From: Dysidea avara
Lineage: Eukaryota; Porifera; Demospongiae; Dictyoceratida; Dysideidae
DNA length: 64,000 bases
Assembly: GCF_963678975.1 (NCBI RefSeq)
Contig: NC_089273.1
Location: 27,347,073-27,411,072, forward strand
Direction of reading: 5' to 3'
Shown: positions 34,741-45,566 of the stretch, one piece after another
Layout: every line of letters starts with the position of its first letter
Numbering within the stretch: the stretch's first letter is position 1
Notes under the pieces: model-generated
Databases searched by the model: none
The model's input: only the letters and a program-made list of their open reading frames with translations
Told to the model about the DNA's origin: nothing
Made by a program: the position numbers and the translations under genes

Positions 34741-35037
34741 ATGGTATGCACTGTATTTGGAATTGTCTTTTTTTACAAATTGGCCTCATATGGTAGATAT
34801 ACTCACAATAAAGACACATTTAATTTAAAATCAGAAATGTGCAAAAAATCTAGGTGTCCTGATGTTCCAAGTACTAAGGAGGAATTAGCATTGCTTAGCA
34901 CAAAAGATGACAACTTTCTTCATAAATTTGATTTGCTTAAAAGTTTAAATTATCAATGTTCTCAAGATTCTCAGCATGTGGGGCCTCTTATCATCTCACT
35001 TCATCCCACCTTATGCCACTATAACAACATAGTATGA
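34741..35037 (+). CDS. Unrecognised 98-codon ORF or exon
   Basis: Frame open from 34741 to the TGA at 35035. It reads SEMCKKSRCPDVPSTKEELA, DDNFLHKFDLLKSLNYQCSQ, a hydrophilic composition unlike the translated spacers nearby. An in-frame TAG-type acceptor (GGTAG, ~34795) suggests it might be an internal or terminal exon. I do not recognise the family. It may be a chance ORF. Confidence 0.25.
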   Translation: MVCTVFGIVFFYKLASYGRYTHNKDTFNLKSEMCKKSRCPDVPSTKEELALLSTKDDNFLHKFDLLKSLNYQCSQDSQHVGPLIISLHPTLCHYNNIV

Positions 35038-35317
35038 GGCCCCAAACACTGATCAAGTAAATGTGACAACAAAATTGTGCTGCTTGGGTGAAAGCTGTAT
35101 GACAGAGAATATCATTGGGCTGTAGTTTATTGGAAATTTTGTTATTCCCATAATGTAGCATTTTGTCTAATTTAGCACTTACAGGTAGTAAAAGCTAGTT
35201 AATACCAGTGAATACATTTCACAATACTATAATATAGTTGAGGTTGTACTTCTCATCAGTATAATGTACATAAACAATTTACTCAAAACATACCAAATAC
35301 CAATATATTCAATTTAA

Positions 35318-36500
35318 TTTTCAAACATTTCAATCATAAATGTTTCATTTAGGGAATTTTCAGAAAGATCTAGTTCTACAAGTTGCAGCTTTTAGTTGGT
35401 TTCTGTTTCAGTTGTGCATAGAATAAGGCATTCAAAACTAAGCCATTTTGTGCAGCTTTCAACACCTTTAATGAAGGATCCTAGTGAGCAAATACAGCAT
35501 TAAGAAGTATTTGTGATCCAACATTCTCAAGTATATTGTCACTTACATTTAATACCTCAATATGTGTGTTTTGAGTAATGAGGCCTGCTAAATACGTTGC
35601 ATCAGAATCTTTAAGTTTGCACCTTTGAAAGCAAATGACCTTAAGGAAATGCATATTGATCATTGAATTGATAATTTTTATGAGTATCCAAAATGTTGTA
35701 TGAAAGATAAATTTCTTCCAAAGTAACACATTCTTTTAATGTTATGGTAATATCATCTGAGTGAATTTCCACTTCACCTGTACATGTGTTACTTAAGTTC
35801 AATTTCTTTAAATGTAATCTTTTTAGAGCCTTAACTATATACGCTGAGCACTAATTGCATTATTACTTTCATTACAAAAAAGATGGATTATCAGAAATGT
35901 CTACTTGTAAATCTTGATTGTTTTCCAAAACAATGGCTATGAATTTGGTTACCTTATAGGGTATCTGATTGTTGCTGATATTTATGTACCTAAGATGAGT
36001 GTAAATATGCTGCATTGCACCAAATATTATTGCTATGTTTTCACCAAGTTGATTTCCACTCAAATTTAAAATCTCCAATCCTACATTGTTTGCTATCACG
36101 CAACTAAGGTTAGTTACTGCTGTTTGGCTAATGCCAACAATTTTACAGCATAAATTTAAAATTCTCAATGTTTTCAATTTCTTAAACCCTTTAGAAAATG
36201 CAATTTCTTCCATACAAAGGTTGGAAAGATTTGTACACCTCAAATCAGCATTTTTGCGTAAAATAAGTTCTAATGTTTCAAACATCTTTTTTGTTATTAA
36301 GTTGTTGCTGATGCTGATTGATTACATATATGAATTGCGCTGCAAGCTTTCAGCTATCTTTTAAAGCTCACTGTCATTCAGATTGTTACCAGCAACATCA
36401 AGTATCCCTACTTCAGGATTTTCTGTGATAACACTAGCAATATATGCAATTATATCATACTGCTTTGATATTTCAATCTCATATCGAACACTAAAACCTT
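35318..36500 (-). pseudogene. NLR-like leucine-rich-repeat region (broken)
   Basis: On the minus strand a series of ribonuclease-inhibitor-type LRRs (about 28 residues each) can be followed through several frames. They include EVGILDVAGNNLNDSEL, FKKLKTLRILNLC, NVGLEILNLSGNQLGENI, HLRYINISNNQI, then LKRLHLKKLNLSNTCTG, ITQNTHIEVLNVSDNILENV and LVELDLSENSLNETF. The LxxLxLSxNxL pattern is clear. Stops and frameshifts occur at several places (for example ~36360, ~35880, ~35660). No NACHT domain is visible. The 5' side is joined abruptly to LINE sequence at ~36497. Sponges have very many NLR genes with LRRs of this type, which is why I call it NLR-like. Confidence 0.7.
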
Positions 36501-36531
36501 TAATGCTGATGTAAAACATCAATGGGCCAAG

Positions 36532-36612
36532 AACAGTTCCTTGGAGAACACCTGACTGAACAGTTCCTTGGAGAACACCTGACTGAACAGTTCCTTGGAG
36601 AACACCTGACTG
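36532..36612 (-). repeat. Exact 27-bp triplication within RT block B
   Basis: Three identical head-to-tail copies of a 27-base unit encode QSGVLQGTV three times, in frame. Confidence 0.95.
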
Positions 36613-36615
36613 AAC

Positions 36616-37503
36616 TTATACAAAATTGGAATCATGTCCATTCACAACAACACGCTGTGTTCGTTGAGTCAGCCAAATCTTTATCCAGTCATAAATTGTA
36701 CCTTGAATCCCATAGTGAGAAAGCTTGTTTAAGAGTCTGCAATGTGGAACTGTATCAAATGCTTTCCTAAAGTGAATGAAAATCATATCTATTTGGGAAG
36801 TATTATACATGGCCAATTGTATGTCTTCAACAACTGATATGAGCTGAGCCTCACACGAATGACCTGCTATAAAACCAAATTGCTCATCGATTAATATGTT
36901 GTTGATGTTCAGGTGCTCTGCAATGTGGTGATACATAATATTATGTTTTAATATCTTGCAACAAACTGAGGTTAGCAAAATTTTCCGATAATTGTTGGTG
37001 TTGCTTCTACCCCTCTTCTTAAACACAGGTGTTATGTTGGCTTTTAGCCAGTCATTTGGTATATGTCTAGATGTTAGGAACTGGATAAAGATGACAGGTA
37101 GAATTGGAGCAATCTCATTTGCACAAAATTTTAGAATCCTTATGGGAATGTTGTCAGGACCAGATGCCTTACTTGGATCTAGAGTTTCGAGGAGGTTTTG
37201 TACACTGTCACATGAAACTGCAATGTCTAACATTATAGGATATGGAGTGTTGTTACAGTTTGGTATGTTAGTGGTATTCTCTTGAGTTAATACAGACTGA
37301 AATTTGTTGTTTAGAACAGTAGCTTTTTCTTTATAGCTGTTGACAGTATTACCATTTTCATTTAAAGGAGGAATACCATGTTGGTCTTTACAAATATTCT
37401 TTATGTATTTCCAGAAATTCTTGTGATTTGTCTTTTCGTTTTCGTTGAATAGGTTAGTTAGATATTTGGTATGATTTTGAAGAGGTTTAGCTTTGATATA
37501 CAA
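36616..37503 (-). pseudogene. LINE reverse-transcriptase N-terminal half
   Basis: The 295-codon frame has LDPSKASGPDNIPIRILK, ANITPVFKKRGRSNTNNYR, DEQFGFIAGHSCEAQL, MIFIHFRKAFDTVPHCRLLN and LNKLSHYGIQGTIYDWIKIW. These are RT blocks 0 to A of CR1/L2-type LINEs. The block-A aspartate position (normally LDFSKAFD) reads IHFRKAFD, a mutated residue. Downstream, in the shifted frame, comes the triplicated SGVLQG box (36532-36612), then LGPLMF, then the break. FADD-type block C is missing, so no activity is possible. Confidence 0.85.
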
Positions 37504-37593
37504 ATGAGTTCAACGGTTCATCAATCTCTTTATAGAAGGGGTAATCCATGGAAGGTTGTTTTTAGATTGTGATGGTTTTTTAAAGGATATGTT

Positions 37594-37945
37594 CAGGGCC
37601 GCCCAGAGAAATTAAGGGGCCCAGGGCAAAGAGCTAAAGTGGGGCCCTTGACCCAAATTGTAAGGTGAAGACCAAAAAAAAAAAAAAAAAAAAGGTCACA
37701 ACCTGCTGGCAATGACAATAACTACCCATCACCAACCATATCTCCTTATCTATAAGCTTGCTACACTGCTCCTCTGAAGAATACTGTGACTGGTCTATTA
37801 GAGTATTTAGATCTGACTGCTCTATTAGAGTATATCGATCTTTTAAACAGGTATTCAGGGGGCCCTTCATGGGGCCTCCTGGGGCCCCTTTCAGACTGGG
37901 GCCCGGGGCAAAATGCCCCAGTTGCCCCCCCTGTGGGCGGCCCTG
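37594..37945. mobile_element. hAT-type MITE (CAGGGCCGCCC ends), derivative of the 57714-62558 family
   Basis: GATATGTT is duplicated at 37586-37593 and 37946-37953. Ends CAGGGCCGCCC and GGGCGGCCCTG. The interior holds GGGGCCC-rich arms, a GACC-A(17)-GGTC run and two CTCTA-N-TAGAG motifs. The right arm (GGGGCCCGGGGCAAAATGCC) matches the left end at ~57714, and the left arm matches the right end at ~62558. Confidence 0.85.
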
Positions 37946-38056
37946 GATATGTTAAGTAATTGCATTGTTTATAGCTTATTGAAGTTGTTCCAATTACTTT
38001 CAGCATCATTAGAATAGGGATTGCTTGTAAGAAATTGCAGCTGGAAGTTTAATATA

Positions 38057-38666
38057 CACTGTTAAAAATAGGGTGTAATCCAATCACCTTTGGGGGAGTT
38101 CTAACTGCTGTTTAAATTAAACTCCTTTGAAGGGAGTTGTAGTACTCCCCAGGGGTGCTCTAGGAGCAACTAAAAGGTGTTACAAGGGTATTGCAACACT
38201 CCCTAAGGGTGTTCTAGGAATAGCTATAAAGGTGTTCTAGTGCTCTCCATGGTGGCATTTTGTTGAAAAGAAATGTAGGCTTGCTATAGCATTCCAGTAA
38301 CCTTCATGTTGATTTCAATTTATACTCAATGACTACCAACAACAAAGCACATTAGCAGTACGCAATAATATATTTGCAACACCTTATACTTACCACATAG
38401 TTGTTTCCAAGTCACTCTTATAGAAGTTAGCAAACTGTACTTATAACCTAATTTTCAATAGAAGCATCCAATTGTGGGTTTCAATATACCTAGGTGTAGG
38501 CAAACACCCTTACAGTGGCTTAGCTATTATTGGGGAGTAAAATGACATTTGTGGTGTTCAACAACACCCCAAGTGCTACAATACTCCCCTAGGGTGTTGT
38601 AAATACCATGGGTGTACGTGAACACCTTTACGATGGGTGTACCTGTAACACCTCGTTTTAACAGTG
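38057..38666. mobile_element. TA-flanked MITE (CACTGTTAAAA ends) in the LINE
   Basis: TA flanks CACTGTTAAAAATAGGGTG and the complement of CACCTCGTTTTAACAGTG. The interior repeats AGGGTGTT and CTCCCC words. The related larger element is 40427-43303. Confidence 0.75.
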
Positions 38667-38689
38667 TATCTGATTAACACCTTTCCTTT

Positions 38690-39110
38690 GTGGTACAGAT
38701 AGATGAGATGGTCTATTTTACCAGACAGAGGTTTATTTGGTGATTCAAAGCAATAGAGAATTGTATCATGGTCAGAAAATCCTGGAGTTATTTCTACATT
38801 TGATATGGGACTAGCATGAGAACACAATAACAAGTCCAGTATATTGTTACCTCGAGTAGGTGCACTGATAAGTTGTTCTAAACCATGATCATTGATAGTA
38901 TCTACAAAATTTGGTCAGTGTCATGCCATATGTTGGGGTGGGATTAATGTGGGCATAGCCATCCTGCCATGAGATGTCAGGGAAATTGAAATCACCACCA
39001 ACTAGCAAAGATGGAGAGTTTTCAGAATCTTCAGTGTGCAGTTGTGATAAACAATTCTTTAAGCTTCTAATTGAACTACAAGAGGTACCAGGGGGCCTGT
39101 AGAGAGAACA
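38690..39110 (-). pseudogene. LINE endonuclease (AP-type) fragment
   Basis: Frames on the minus strand read CSLYRPPGTSC, LLVGGDFNFPDISWQDG, then after a one-base shift APTRGNNILDLLLCSHA and PGFSDHDTILYCF. These are the middle and last motifs of the apurinic-type endonuclease that nicks target DNA for LINEs (GDFN, SDH). The N-terminal third is missing, cut at ~39110 where a GTGACCGAATTTTGG repeat begins. Confidence 0.85.
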
Positions 39111-39111
39111 T

Positions 39112-39370
39112 ATGTGACCGAATTTTGGAAAACCGTCGATATACGCACAACAGTACTTTTGTAATAAAACGCATTTAAAAACTATGGGTAAAAACGCAAT
39201 CTCCAAAAAAATCACGCAAGTTTTTATCACCTCGCTGGTGGGTGAATTTAGCTGCCAATGGATAAATCCTGGGTATCATCGTGTTTGCCTGTCCATGGGG
39301 AGTACAAAAATCTTTGTTTTATCTCCATACACGAAACGATTCCAAAGTTACAGACGTTTGTTTACTTTGC
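39112..39370. other. Repeat of unclear type between LINE and DIRS
   Basis: Starts ATATGTGACCGAATTTTGGA, resembling one end of the TGTGACC MITE family, but no matching right end was found. Confidence 0.4.
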
Positions 39371-39725
39371 GGGACGAAAGAATTTACCGACGATAGTTTT
39401 TCAGTGAATGTGCCTCCCATTCGGGCTGACGTCAGCACCCCGAGTATTCACAAAGATAATGAAACCAGTGGTGGGAATTCGTCTGATTATATATCTGGAT
39501 AACATCTTAATTAAGCACCATTCGAGGGAAGAGCTGACACTGCTCATTCCCTTAGTATGTCAGTTTCTCCAGGCCCTGGAACTGATAGTCAACCTGGAGA
39601 AATCTCAACTCATCTCCAAACAGGAGATAGAGTTCCTGGGATTCCTTGTGAACTCAGCCTCCTTCCACTTAGCCTTCCCACCAGAAAAGATGAGGAATAT
39701 CCAGCAGGATGCTCGAACCCTCATA
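39371..39725 (+). pseudogene. DIRS-like reverse transcriptase fragment
   Basis: After a frame change at ~39400 the reading is LPFGLTSAPRVFTKIMKP, then IIYLDNILI, LVNLEKSQL-like and EIEFLGFLVNS. PFGLxSAPRVFTK is typical of DIRS1/Gypsy-type RT and the spacing favours DIRS. The catalytic YLDD box reads YLDN, changing the second aspartate to asparagine. Stops near 39400 break the upstream part. Confidence 0.75.
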
Positions 39726-40050
39726 CAGCGGCGGAGCAAGTAGTTGATATGAGGGGGCTGGGCTGACCCAGACTTATTTCTATAGTTTGGTAAGGTGAGA
39801 CCAAAAAAAAAAGGTCACAACCAACTGATAAGAGCTTTCCACCTCACCAGCTACCATTTCTAGCTGATAAACTACATAAAATCCTTACATAGCTCGCTAC
39901 ACACTGACTACTTTATTAGAGTGACTGCTCTATTAGAGTATCTCGATCTTTATCACGGTTTTCAGCCCCACTCCAAGAATGATAATTTCGGTGTGATATC
40001 AGACCGAGGGGGGCTTCAGTCCACTAGCCCCCTCCTTTCCGCCGCCTATG
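39726..40050. mobile_element. hAT-type MITE in the DIRS element
   Basis: CCCTCATA is duplicated at 39718-39725 and 40051-40058. Ends CAGCGGCGG and CCGCCTATG. It matches 22911-23262 in reverse orientation and carries two CTCTA-N-TAGAG motifs. Confidence 0.85.
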
Positions 40051-40426
40051 CCCTCATACAACACCAATCAGCCTCAATAAGAGACCTGGCCAGGTTTGTG
40101 GGGAAACTGTCAGCCTCGACAAAGGCCATTTGGCAAGCCCCCTTGCATTACAGTGTTCTACAGACTATGATAAATTCGGTGAATGGGAAGACCACTCCCT
40201 TGTAAGCAAAGTATCCAGTCAACCTCCAGCTCACTACTCAAGCCATGAGGAACTTGCATTGGTGGATAGCCCTGGACAGAGGCTCCCTGATAGTCTCAAC
40301 CCTGTTACCTCGAACCCCAGACTTGATAATCGAGTCCGACGCTTCCAACATGGGTTGGGGAGCACGTCAAGGGGACATTCGGACAGGGGGCCGGTGGACA
40401 AGGACAGAGTCCTTATCAACCATCTA
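40051..40426 (+). pseudogene. DIRS-like RT connection and start of RNase H
   Basis: The frame resumes exactly after the CCCTCATA duplication with QHQSASIRDLARFVGKLSAS and KAIWQAPLHYSVLQTMI. A frameshift near 40205 then gives MRNLHWWIALDRGSL, TPDLIIESDASNMGWGA and GGRWTRTESL. ESDASNMGWG is the first RNase H aspartate region of DIRS elements. It ends at the TA insertion site 40425. Confidence 0.8.
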
Positions 40427-43303
40427 CACTGTTAATACAGGGGAGTAACAGTAAGTATGGGAAGTAAAATATTTTACTCTGAAAGGGGAGTTCAGATTAC
40501 TAGGAGAGTAACAGTAACCCACTAAGGGTAAAGAGAACTCCAAGTGAGTGAAGGCACCAAACTGAAGAGTTCCCATTACCAGCTAGCTAGTAGCTAAGGT
40601 GAACTCAGTGAGCCAGTATACCTACTGAGCCTACAACTGAATGAGCCACATGCAAGTTATAGCTTTCTCACTATGATATTTTCTCCATTAATTAGCCAGT
40701 TCAATTCTAGCCACTCAATGTAAAAAAGAAAGTAATTATTTAGGCATCCTTTTCAATGGCAGCCATTTACTCATGTTTTATTTTTGCAGCCGGATTAACC
40801 AAGACATAGTGAAGGAAACAGACGGTACGAAAGCAGGACGAATTGTTACTCAAGAATCAAGAATATTTTGAAATACGTATGTATAATTATTAAATACCAT
40901 TTCTACTACAAGCGCATTATTTAGAATGAAGAGTATTACCATAGAAACGGCTTCTTTAACAACAGAGCCATGTTGAGTAGTTGAAAGCGGTTTGCTTCTC
41001 TGAGGAATTGTAGTGCTTAAAAGGTGATACTAAAGTGTTTACTTGTTCGTGAATAATTACTGGACGTTCACTATCTCGTTCATTGTTTCTTCAGATACGT
41101 TTGAGCTCATATTTGAGTCGTCTCATGTGACCACGCCGGGTTTATTAAACTGGCTCCAATGGAAGTCACCACTGCTCGTGAGGGTTTAGGTGCCTTATCG
41201 TGAAACGACAGAAATAGTTCAAGACTCGGGGAAAGAGAATAAAATTCGGCGGACTCAGTCGTATCACTGCCGGACTAGCAAGTATTCAGCCCATTCAAGC
41301 TCACCGCTAGCTACTAGTATTCAGTGTGTAAGAAGTTGAAGACTTGAGAGAGGAGAGGAAAGCCACCTAGCTTAAACATGGCGTACATATCATGTCCGTC
41401 TGCTTTCAGCCCAGGGGCGGATCCAGGGGGGGGGGGGGGGGGGGGGAGGGGGCTTTGGGGGCTGAAGCCCCCCCTCTTCATATTTAGGCTTTACTTGATC
41501 AATATGCTGAGTATTATAATGGAATTTTGTCTTAGCATAATTATATGATCACTAATAATACAAATACTCATAAAACCACCTTATAAACATCTTTCCAAGG
41601 TATTATCAGTGGATTTATACTAAAGTTTATGCAACAAGGACCCGGATCAGCATTGGAGGTTTACAAGATCGAGATGCTCTAATAGAGCAGTCAGCTAACT
41701 ACTCTAATAGAACATTCACTGGAAACATGTAGTTGGTTCTGTTATGGAATTTTTCCAAATCTGCCTGCACCTATACATACAATGAAGTGCATTGGTCTGT
41801 TTAAAGGGCTTCATTCATCAACTTGTGTAGTTAATATGTATGGCAATACTTAATTCAGGTACAAAATTTCCATTGAAAGTGCTCTCAGATTCAATCTTGT
41901 ATTGTTCAAATTTAAAAATTTTCCACTTTCAACATTATTATTCTAACATGCACCTATTCAGTGTTGTGCAATTGTGAGAGGGGTGCATCATGTATTTGGT
42001 TGTCTGTATCTACCCAAACTTTTCCATTAGCAAAATGCTTCAGAGAGCCATACCTATAATCTAAAGGCAGTATATAAAATATCTATGGGCAGAAAATATT
42101 ATGAATTTTATGTGGAAATGTCTCCAAATTGCAGTATTTTAGCATCTATTTTTCAAAATTTTCCTGGGGGGGCATGCCCCCAGACCCCCCCAGTTTCAGC
42201 ATGCTTTGCATGCTGGGAAGTGTACTTCACACACCTCTACCCAAGAGATTAGTACCTTGAGTTAGCCCCCCCCTTTTATAAATCCTAGATCCGCCCCTGC
42301 AGCCTTTACATTAGAAGCCGGACACAATGATATTGCCTGGTAAGGTCAGTAGCCTGTATCATTGTCAGTATTTTACATAATTACATGCAGATTCACTGGA
42401 ATTAACTAGTAAGATGTATCGTCTGCAGTTAACAAGAATCTCTTTATGATACAATGTACATTGTGTATCTTCGACTTCATCAACTTTCCAAGTTAATCTT
42501 GACCTGTAAGGAGATAATGTTCATAGTTACGTAAGCACATATTTACTTTTTTAGCACGGATACCTCAATGTCACTGAGAACATAGAATTTAAATAACATC
42601 CAGTAAGTGTGTTAACATACAGTGACTGCACATCAATTTGTAAACATATATTACAGGTGCCACAAGAAATCAGTGAACAAATAGACAAACAAAATGATGA
42701 ACTCCAGGTAGAAAATATGTGCTGTTTTACGTGATAGCAACTGTGCTTATTTTAGTTTACACTATACCAATGCTGCTGGTCTAGCACAATTATTGTTTTT
42801 ACAACTTTGTTGGCAACTGCGTGTGACGTACCTTCAGCTATACAGGTAACAAGTATGTGATTGTCGAATATTTCTTTACTATACTGCTATTTACTACAGC
42901 TGATAACATGTCATGTGGCAGGCAGTGACTCCAGTGAAGTGGCAGTGAAGCGTCATTTGCTGATGATGAAGCCTTGCTACTGATCTCTTTTTTCAGTGAC
43001 TTTCCAATATTATAAAGCTGGATATTGTAAACATTTTGTTACAGTTTTGCTATATGTCTTTAACATCATTTGAGATTTTGTACGGAGTTATTTGCACAAT
43101 TTCATGGAGAAAAGGAAGCGCCTTGCATGCTTATGTGAACTCTCCTAGAGTAACTAAAACTCCCTACAATAGATTTTTCAAAGGGTTCTTGTTACTCCTT
43201 TGCAGGGTGTTAGTTACTCTCCACAAAATATAGGGGTGTTAAATCCTCCCTACACTGGGAACTCCCCTAGGGGAGTAATGGTTACTCCTTATTTTTAACA
43301 GAG
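40427..43303. mobile_element. 2.9-kb TA-flanked element (CACTGTTAA ends)
   Basis: TA at 40425-40426 and 43304-43305 flanks CACTGTTAATACAGGGG and the complement of TTACTCCTTATTTTTAACAGAG. Both ends carry arrays of GGGAGTAAC/GTTACTCC words for ~200 bp. No transposase ORF was recognised. It contains a hAT element (41412-42299). The interior is otherwise unrecognised. Confidence 0.7.
41412..42299. mobile_element. hAT-type non-autonomous element (CAGGGGCGGATCC ends)
   Basis: Near-identical to 22512-23857 without its nested insertion. Near the left end is a run of about 24 G (41426-41450). It carries one CTCTA-N-TAGAG motif pair at 41669-41712 and GGGGGGGCATGCCCCC at ~42165. Confidence 0.85.
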
Positions 43304-43590
43304 TAGAGCTCTTAGCAGCTTTCTTGGCAGTCCACTGTTTCGCGAAGGAGAAGTCCAACATTACCATACAGCTGAAGTTGGACAACATAAAAGCAGTATC
43401 CTACATACACAGGATGGGTGGGACACAATCCCAACCTCTCTGCAATCTGTCGATCGCTTATGGGACTGCAGTCTGCAGCGAGGTATATACCTAATCGTGG
43501 AACATCTGCCGGGGAAGCATAATGTAGCTAGTAGCAGACGAGAAGCTCAGAGCAGTGAGAGATAGGTGCGACTGGATCTTGAACCCCAAC
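43304..43590 (+). pseudogene. DIRS-like RNase H, second half
   Basis: Reads LLAAFLAVHCFAKEKSNITI, QLKLDNIKAVSYIHRMGG and YLIVEHLPGKHNVASSRREA, then RDRCDWILNPNI, the standard continuation of DIRS RNase H (aspartate in KLDN; the HN of LPGKHN). It then switches to LINE RT sequence within ~43590-43600. Confidence 0.8.
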
Positions 43591-44041
43591 ATAGTAAGTC
43601 AAATATTGAAGCATCTGGAAGATCAAAATATTCTTTCTGACAGACAGTTCGGATTTAGGTCTAAGCACTCTTGTGAGTCACAATTATTTATCACCATCAA
43701 CGACATTGCCAAACAAATAGACACAAATTTACAAGTTGATGCTGCAATACTAGATTTTTCTAAAGTTTTTGATAAAGTATCTCACTCAAGACTCCTCTAC
43801 AAACTAAGGCACTATGGAATAAGAGGGAATGTATTACACTGGCTTGAATCCTTTCTTCATGATTGCACACAACAAGTTATAGCTAGTAGAAGGTTCTAAA
43901 TCATCCATTTGTGATGTAACATCTAGGGTCTGTTCTTGGACCAGTTCTATTCTTGATTTATATCAATGACATCATTGCCAACATCCAAAGTGAGATCCGT
44001 ATTTTTGTAGATGATATCCTTATTTACAAAACCATTAAAAC
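43591..44041 (+). pseudogene. LINE reverse transcriptase, catalytic blocks
   Basis: Reads LSDRQFGFRSKHSCESQLF, AAILDFSKVFDKVSHSRLL, KLRHYGIRGNVLHWLESFL. After a frameshift near 43895 it reads SGVLGPVLFLIYINDI and IFVDDILIYK. Block C is VDD instead of ADD. The SGVPQGS box is shortened to SGV-LGP, a deletion of three to four residues. Confidence 0.8.
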
Positions 44042-45558
44042 TAAAGGTGGACCGATACCGATACTGGTATCGGTATCGAACTGGTATCGGTATCGAACTG
44101 GTATCGGTGATACAAGGTACAGATACCACAGTAGACACTCACCACTTTTATTAAACCATCTCTAGCTAAGTTTCCAGTAGCTAATAATAGGCATTCCAGA
44201 CTGATTTTAAAATTTTGGAAAAATGGGCTTTTTATATGCTCAATAGATAGAGTATTGATTGCCGATCTCAGAAATATATAGTTTGTTGGGTTGGAATTAG
44301 CTACTTTGGCATGCACAGTGCTTAAAAACTGAAAAAAGGTACATTTTTTCTCCAGGGCTCCCCATACATTTTACAGGGGAAGATGGCACAATTGAATCAG
44401 GAAGCCATTTAGTAATCTGGACTATCTTGAAACTGCAGTTGCTTCTAGCTGCAAGTTTGTACATGTAATGAGAGTAACTTCAGGTCTTATTGGATCTCAG
44501 CAATCTTTGTATGCTTTGTGGTGAGCAAATATGTTTCACCTACTGCACACTTCTCAATACAATGGTGTATGCCCATAGGCAAGTGGCTATCTCAAGTTGG
44601 TAAAAACATCAAGTTAACAACTTATAAAGGTAAACAACTAAAGTGGAGGTACCACAATGATGCAACAATACTTAAGGTGGAGTTGTGGTTTCAATTATGG
44701 CATTGTTATGCCAACTTTGAAGTGGTTTATACTTTTGAGCTGATGACACAACCATCAGAAAATTGCTCTGGAGCTGAAAATCGCTAACCCAAGCGAAGTA
44801 ACTACGCACTTTAAAGTAAGCACCAGTGACTACCTTCCACCCGACCGTACGTTTTTTAAAGTTTTAAAGTATTCTACATACATTACAAGGCTTGAAAAGA
44901 TTACAAAACAACACAAAACTTACTTATATGTAACGCGCACGATAAAACTAAGATTTTCATGATGATCAGCGTGTGGACAAACCCCACAGCGATTTTCACC
45001 CTCATTGGAGCTCGGACGACGGAGCAATCCCAAGTTCAACACGAGTTGTCATTTTGTGCCAGGGTTCTATTGGAGAATATACGGAGAATTTTTTTATTAA
45101 AAAATCTCGGATACTGGAATGCCTACTAATAACTTAGTTGAGCTAATCAGTAACTTAACAAGTAGCGAAACAGCCTTTGTTACTCTTTTCCAAGTATTGC
45201 TGCAATTGCTCCGTGTGTATTCTAATATATTAGAGCACGTGAATGCTTTGTAATTAAATGGTAGTGCAGTTGTTCCCCAAGAATTAAGTTTATGACTACT
45301 TGGCTTGCTTTTTCATGAAAAAGTTTGGTTGAAAAGCTGTAACAAACATTGCACAATTATCGGCTGCCCACGCAATTAATTGCCTATCAATAAACTTATA
45401 AGAAAACTACCTCAAATCAAGAAATTAGTAATCCACAATGATGTTTATCATGTTTAGCTGTTATACAATAAATAATTTAAAACTTGATTGAACTGAGATC
45501 AATCAATTATTGTGATATTTTAATAGCTAGCTATGTATCACAACAATGAAATTTCTAA
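44042..45558. mobile_element. 1.5-kb insertion with 8-bp duplication (hAT-like) in the LINE
   Basis: ATTAAAAC occurs at 44034-44041 and 45559-45566, precisely where the RT frame breaks and resumes. The left end region has tandem CCGATACCGATACTGGTATC words (44050-44110). Terminal inverted repeats are weak (TAAAGG.. versus TAGAAA..). An ORF at 44518-44787 is unrecognised. Confidence 0.65.
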
Positions 45559-45566
45559 TTAAAACA

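Larger units (their letters stand above)
36497..39110 (-). mobile_element. LINE (CR1/L2 group), 3'-truncated, with two MITE insertions
   Basis: The minus strand carries endonuclease (39110-38690), linker (about 38050-37950 and 37590-37500) and reverse transcriptase (37503-36497). It lacks the C-terminal half of RT. It is interrupted by MITEs at 38057-38666 and 37594-37945, whose duplications mark exact insertion points. LINEs are normally 5'-truncated; this one is cut at the 3' side at the LRR junction. Confidence 0.8.
39371..43590 (+). mobile_element. DIRS-like retrotransposon fragment, interrupted
   Basis: Three coding pieces (39371-39725, 40051-40426, 43304-43590) together give RT and RNase H in DIRS order. 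They are separated by a hAT MITE and a 2.9-kb TA-flanked element. The right side is replaced by a LINE. The methyltransferase and tyrosine recombinase regions that would complete the element are not seen. Confidence 0.75.

Noticed and set aside
36522..36770. Plus-strand ORF with repeated EQFLGEHLT as a novel repeat protein
   Set aside because: It is the complement of the 27-bp triplication in the LINE RT block B on the minus strand.
44041..44316. YRYQYRYR-repeat ORFs as a repeat protein
   Set aside because: They translate a CCGATA/GGTATC tandem sequence at the end of an inserted element.
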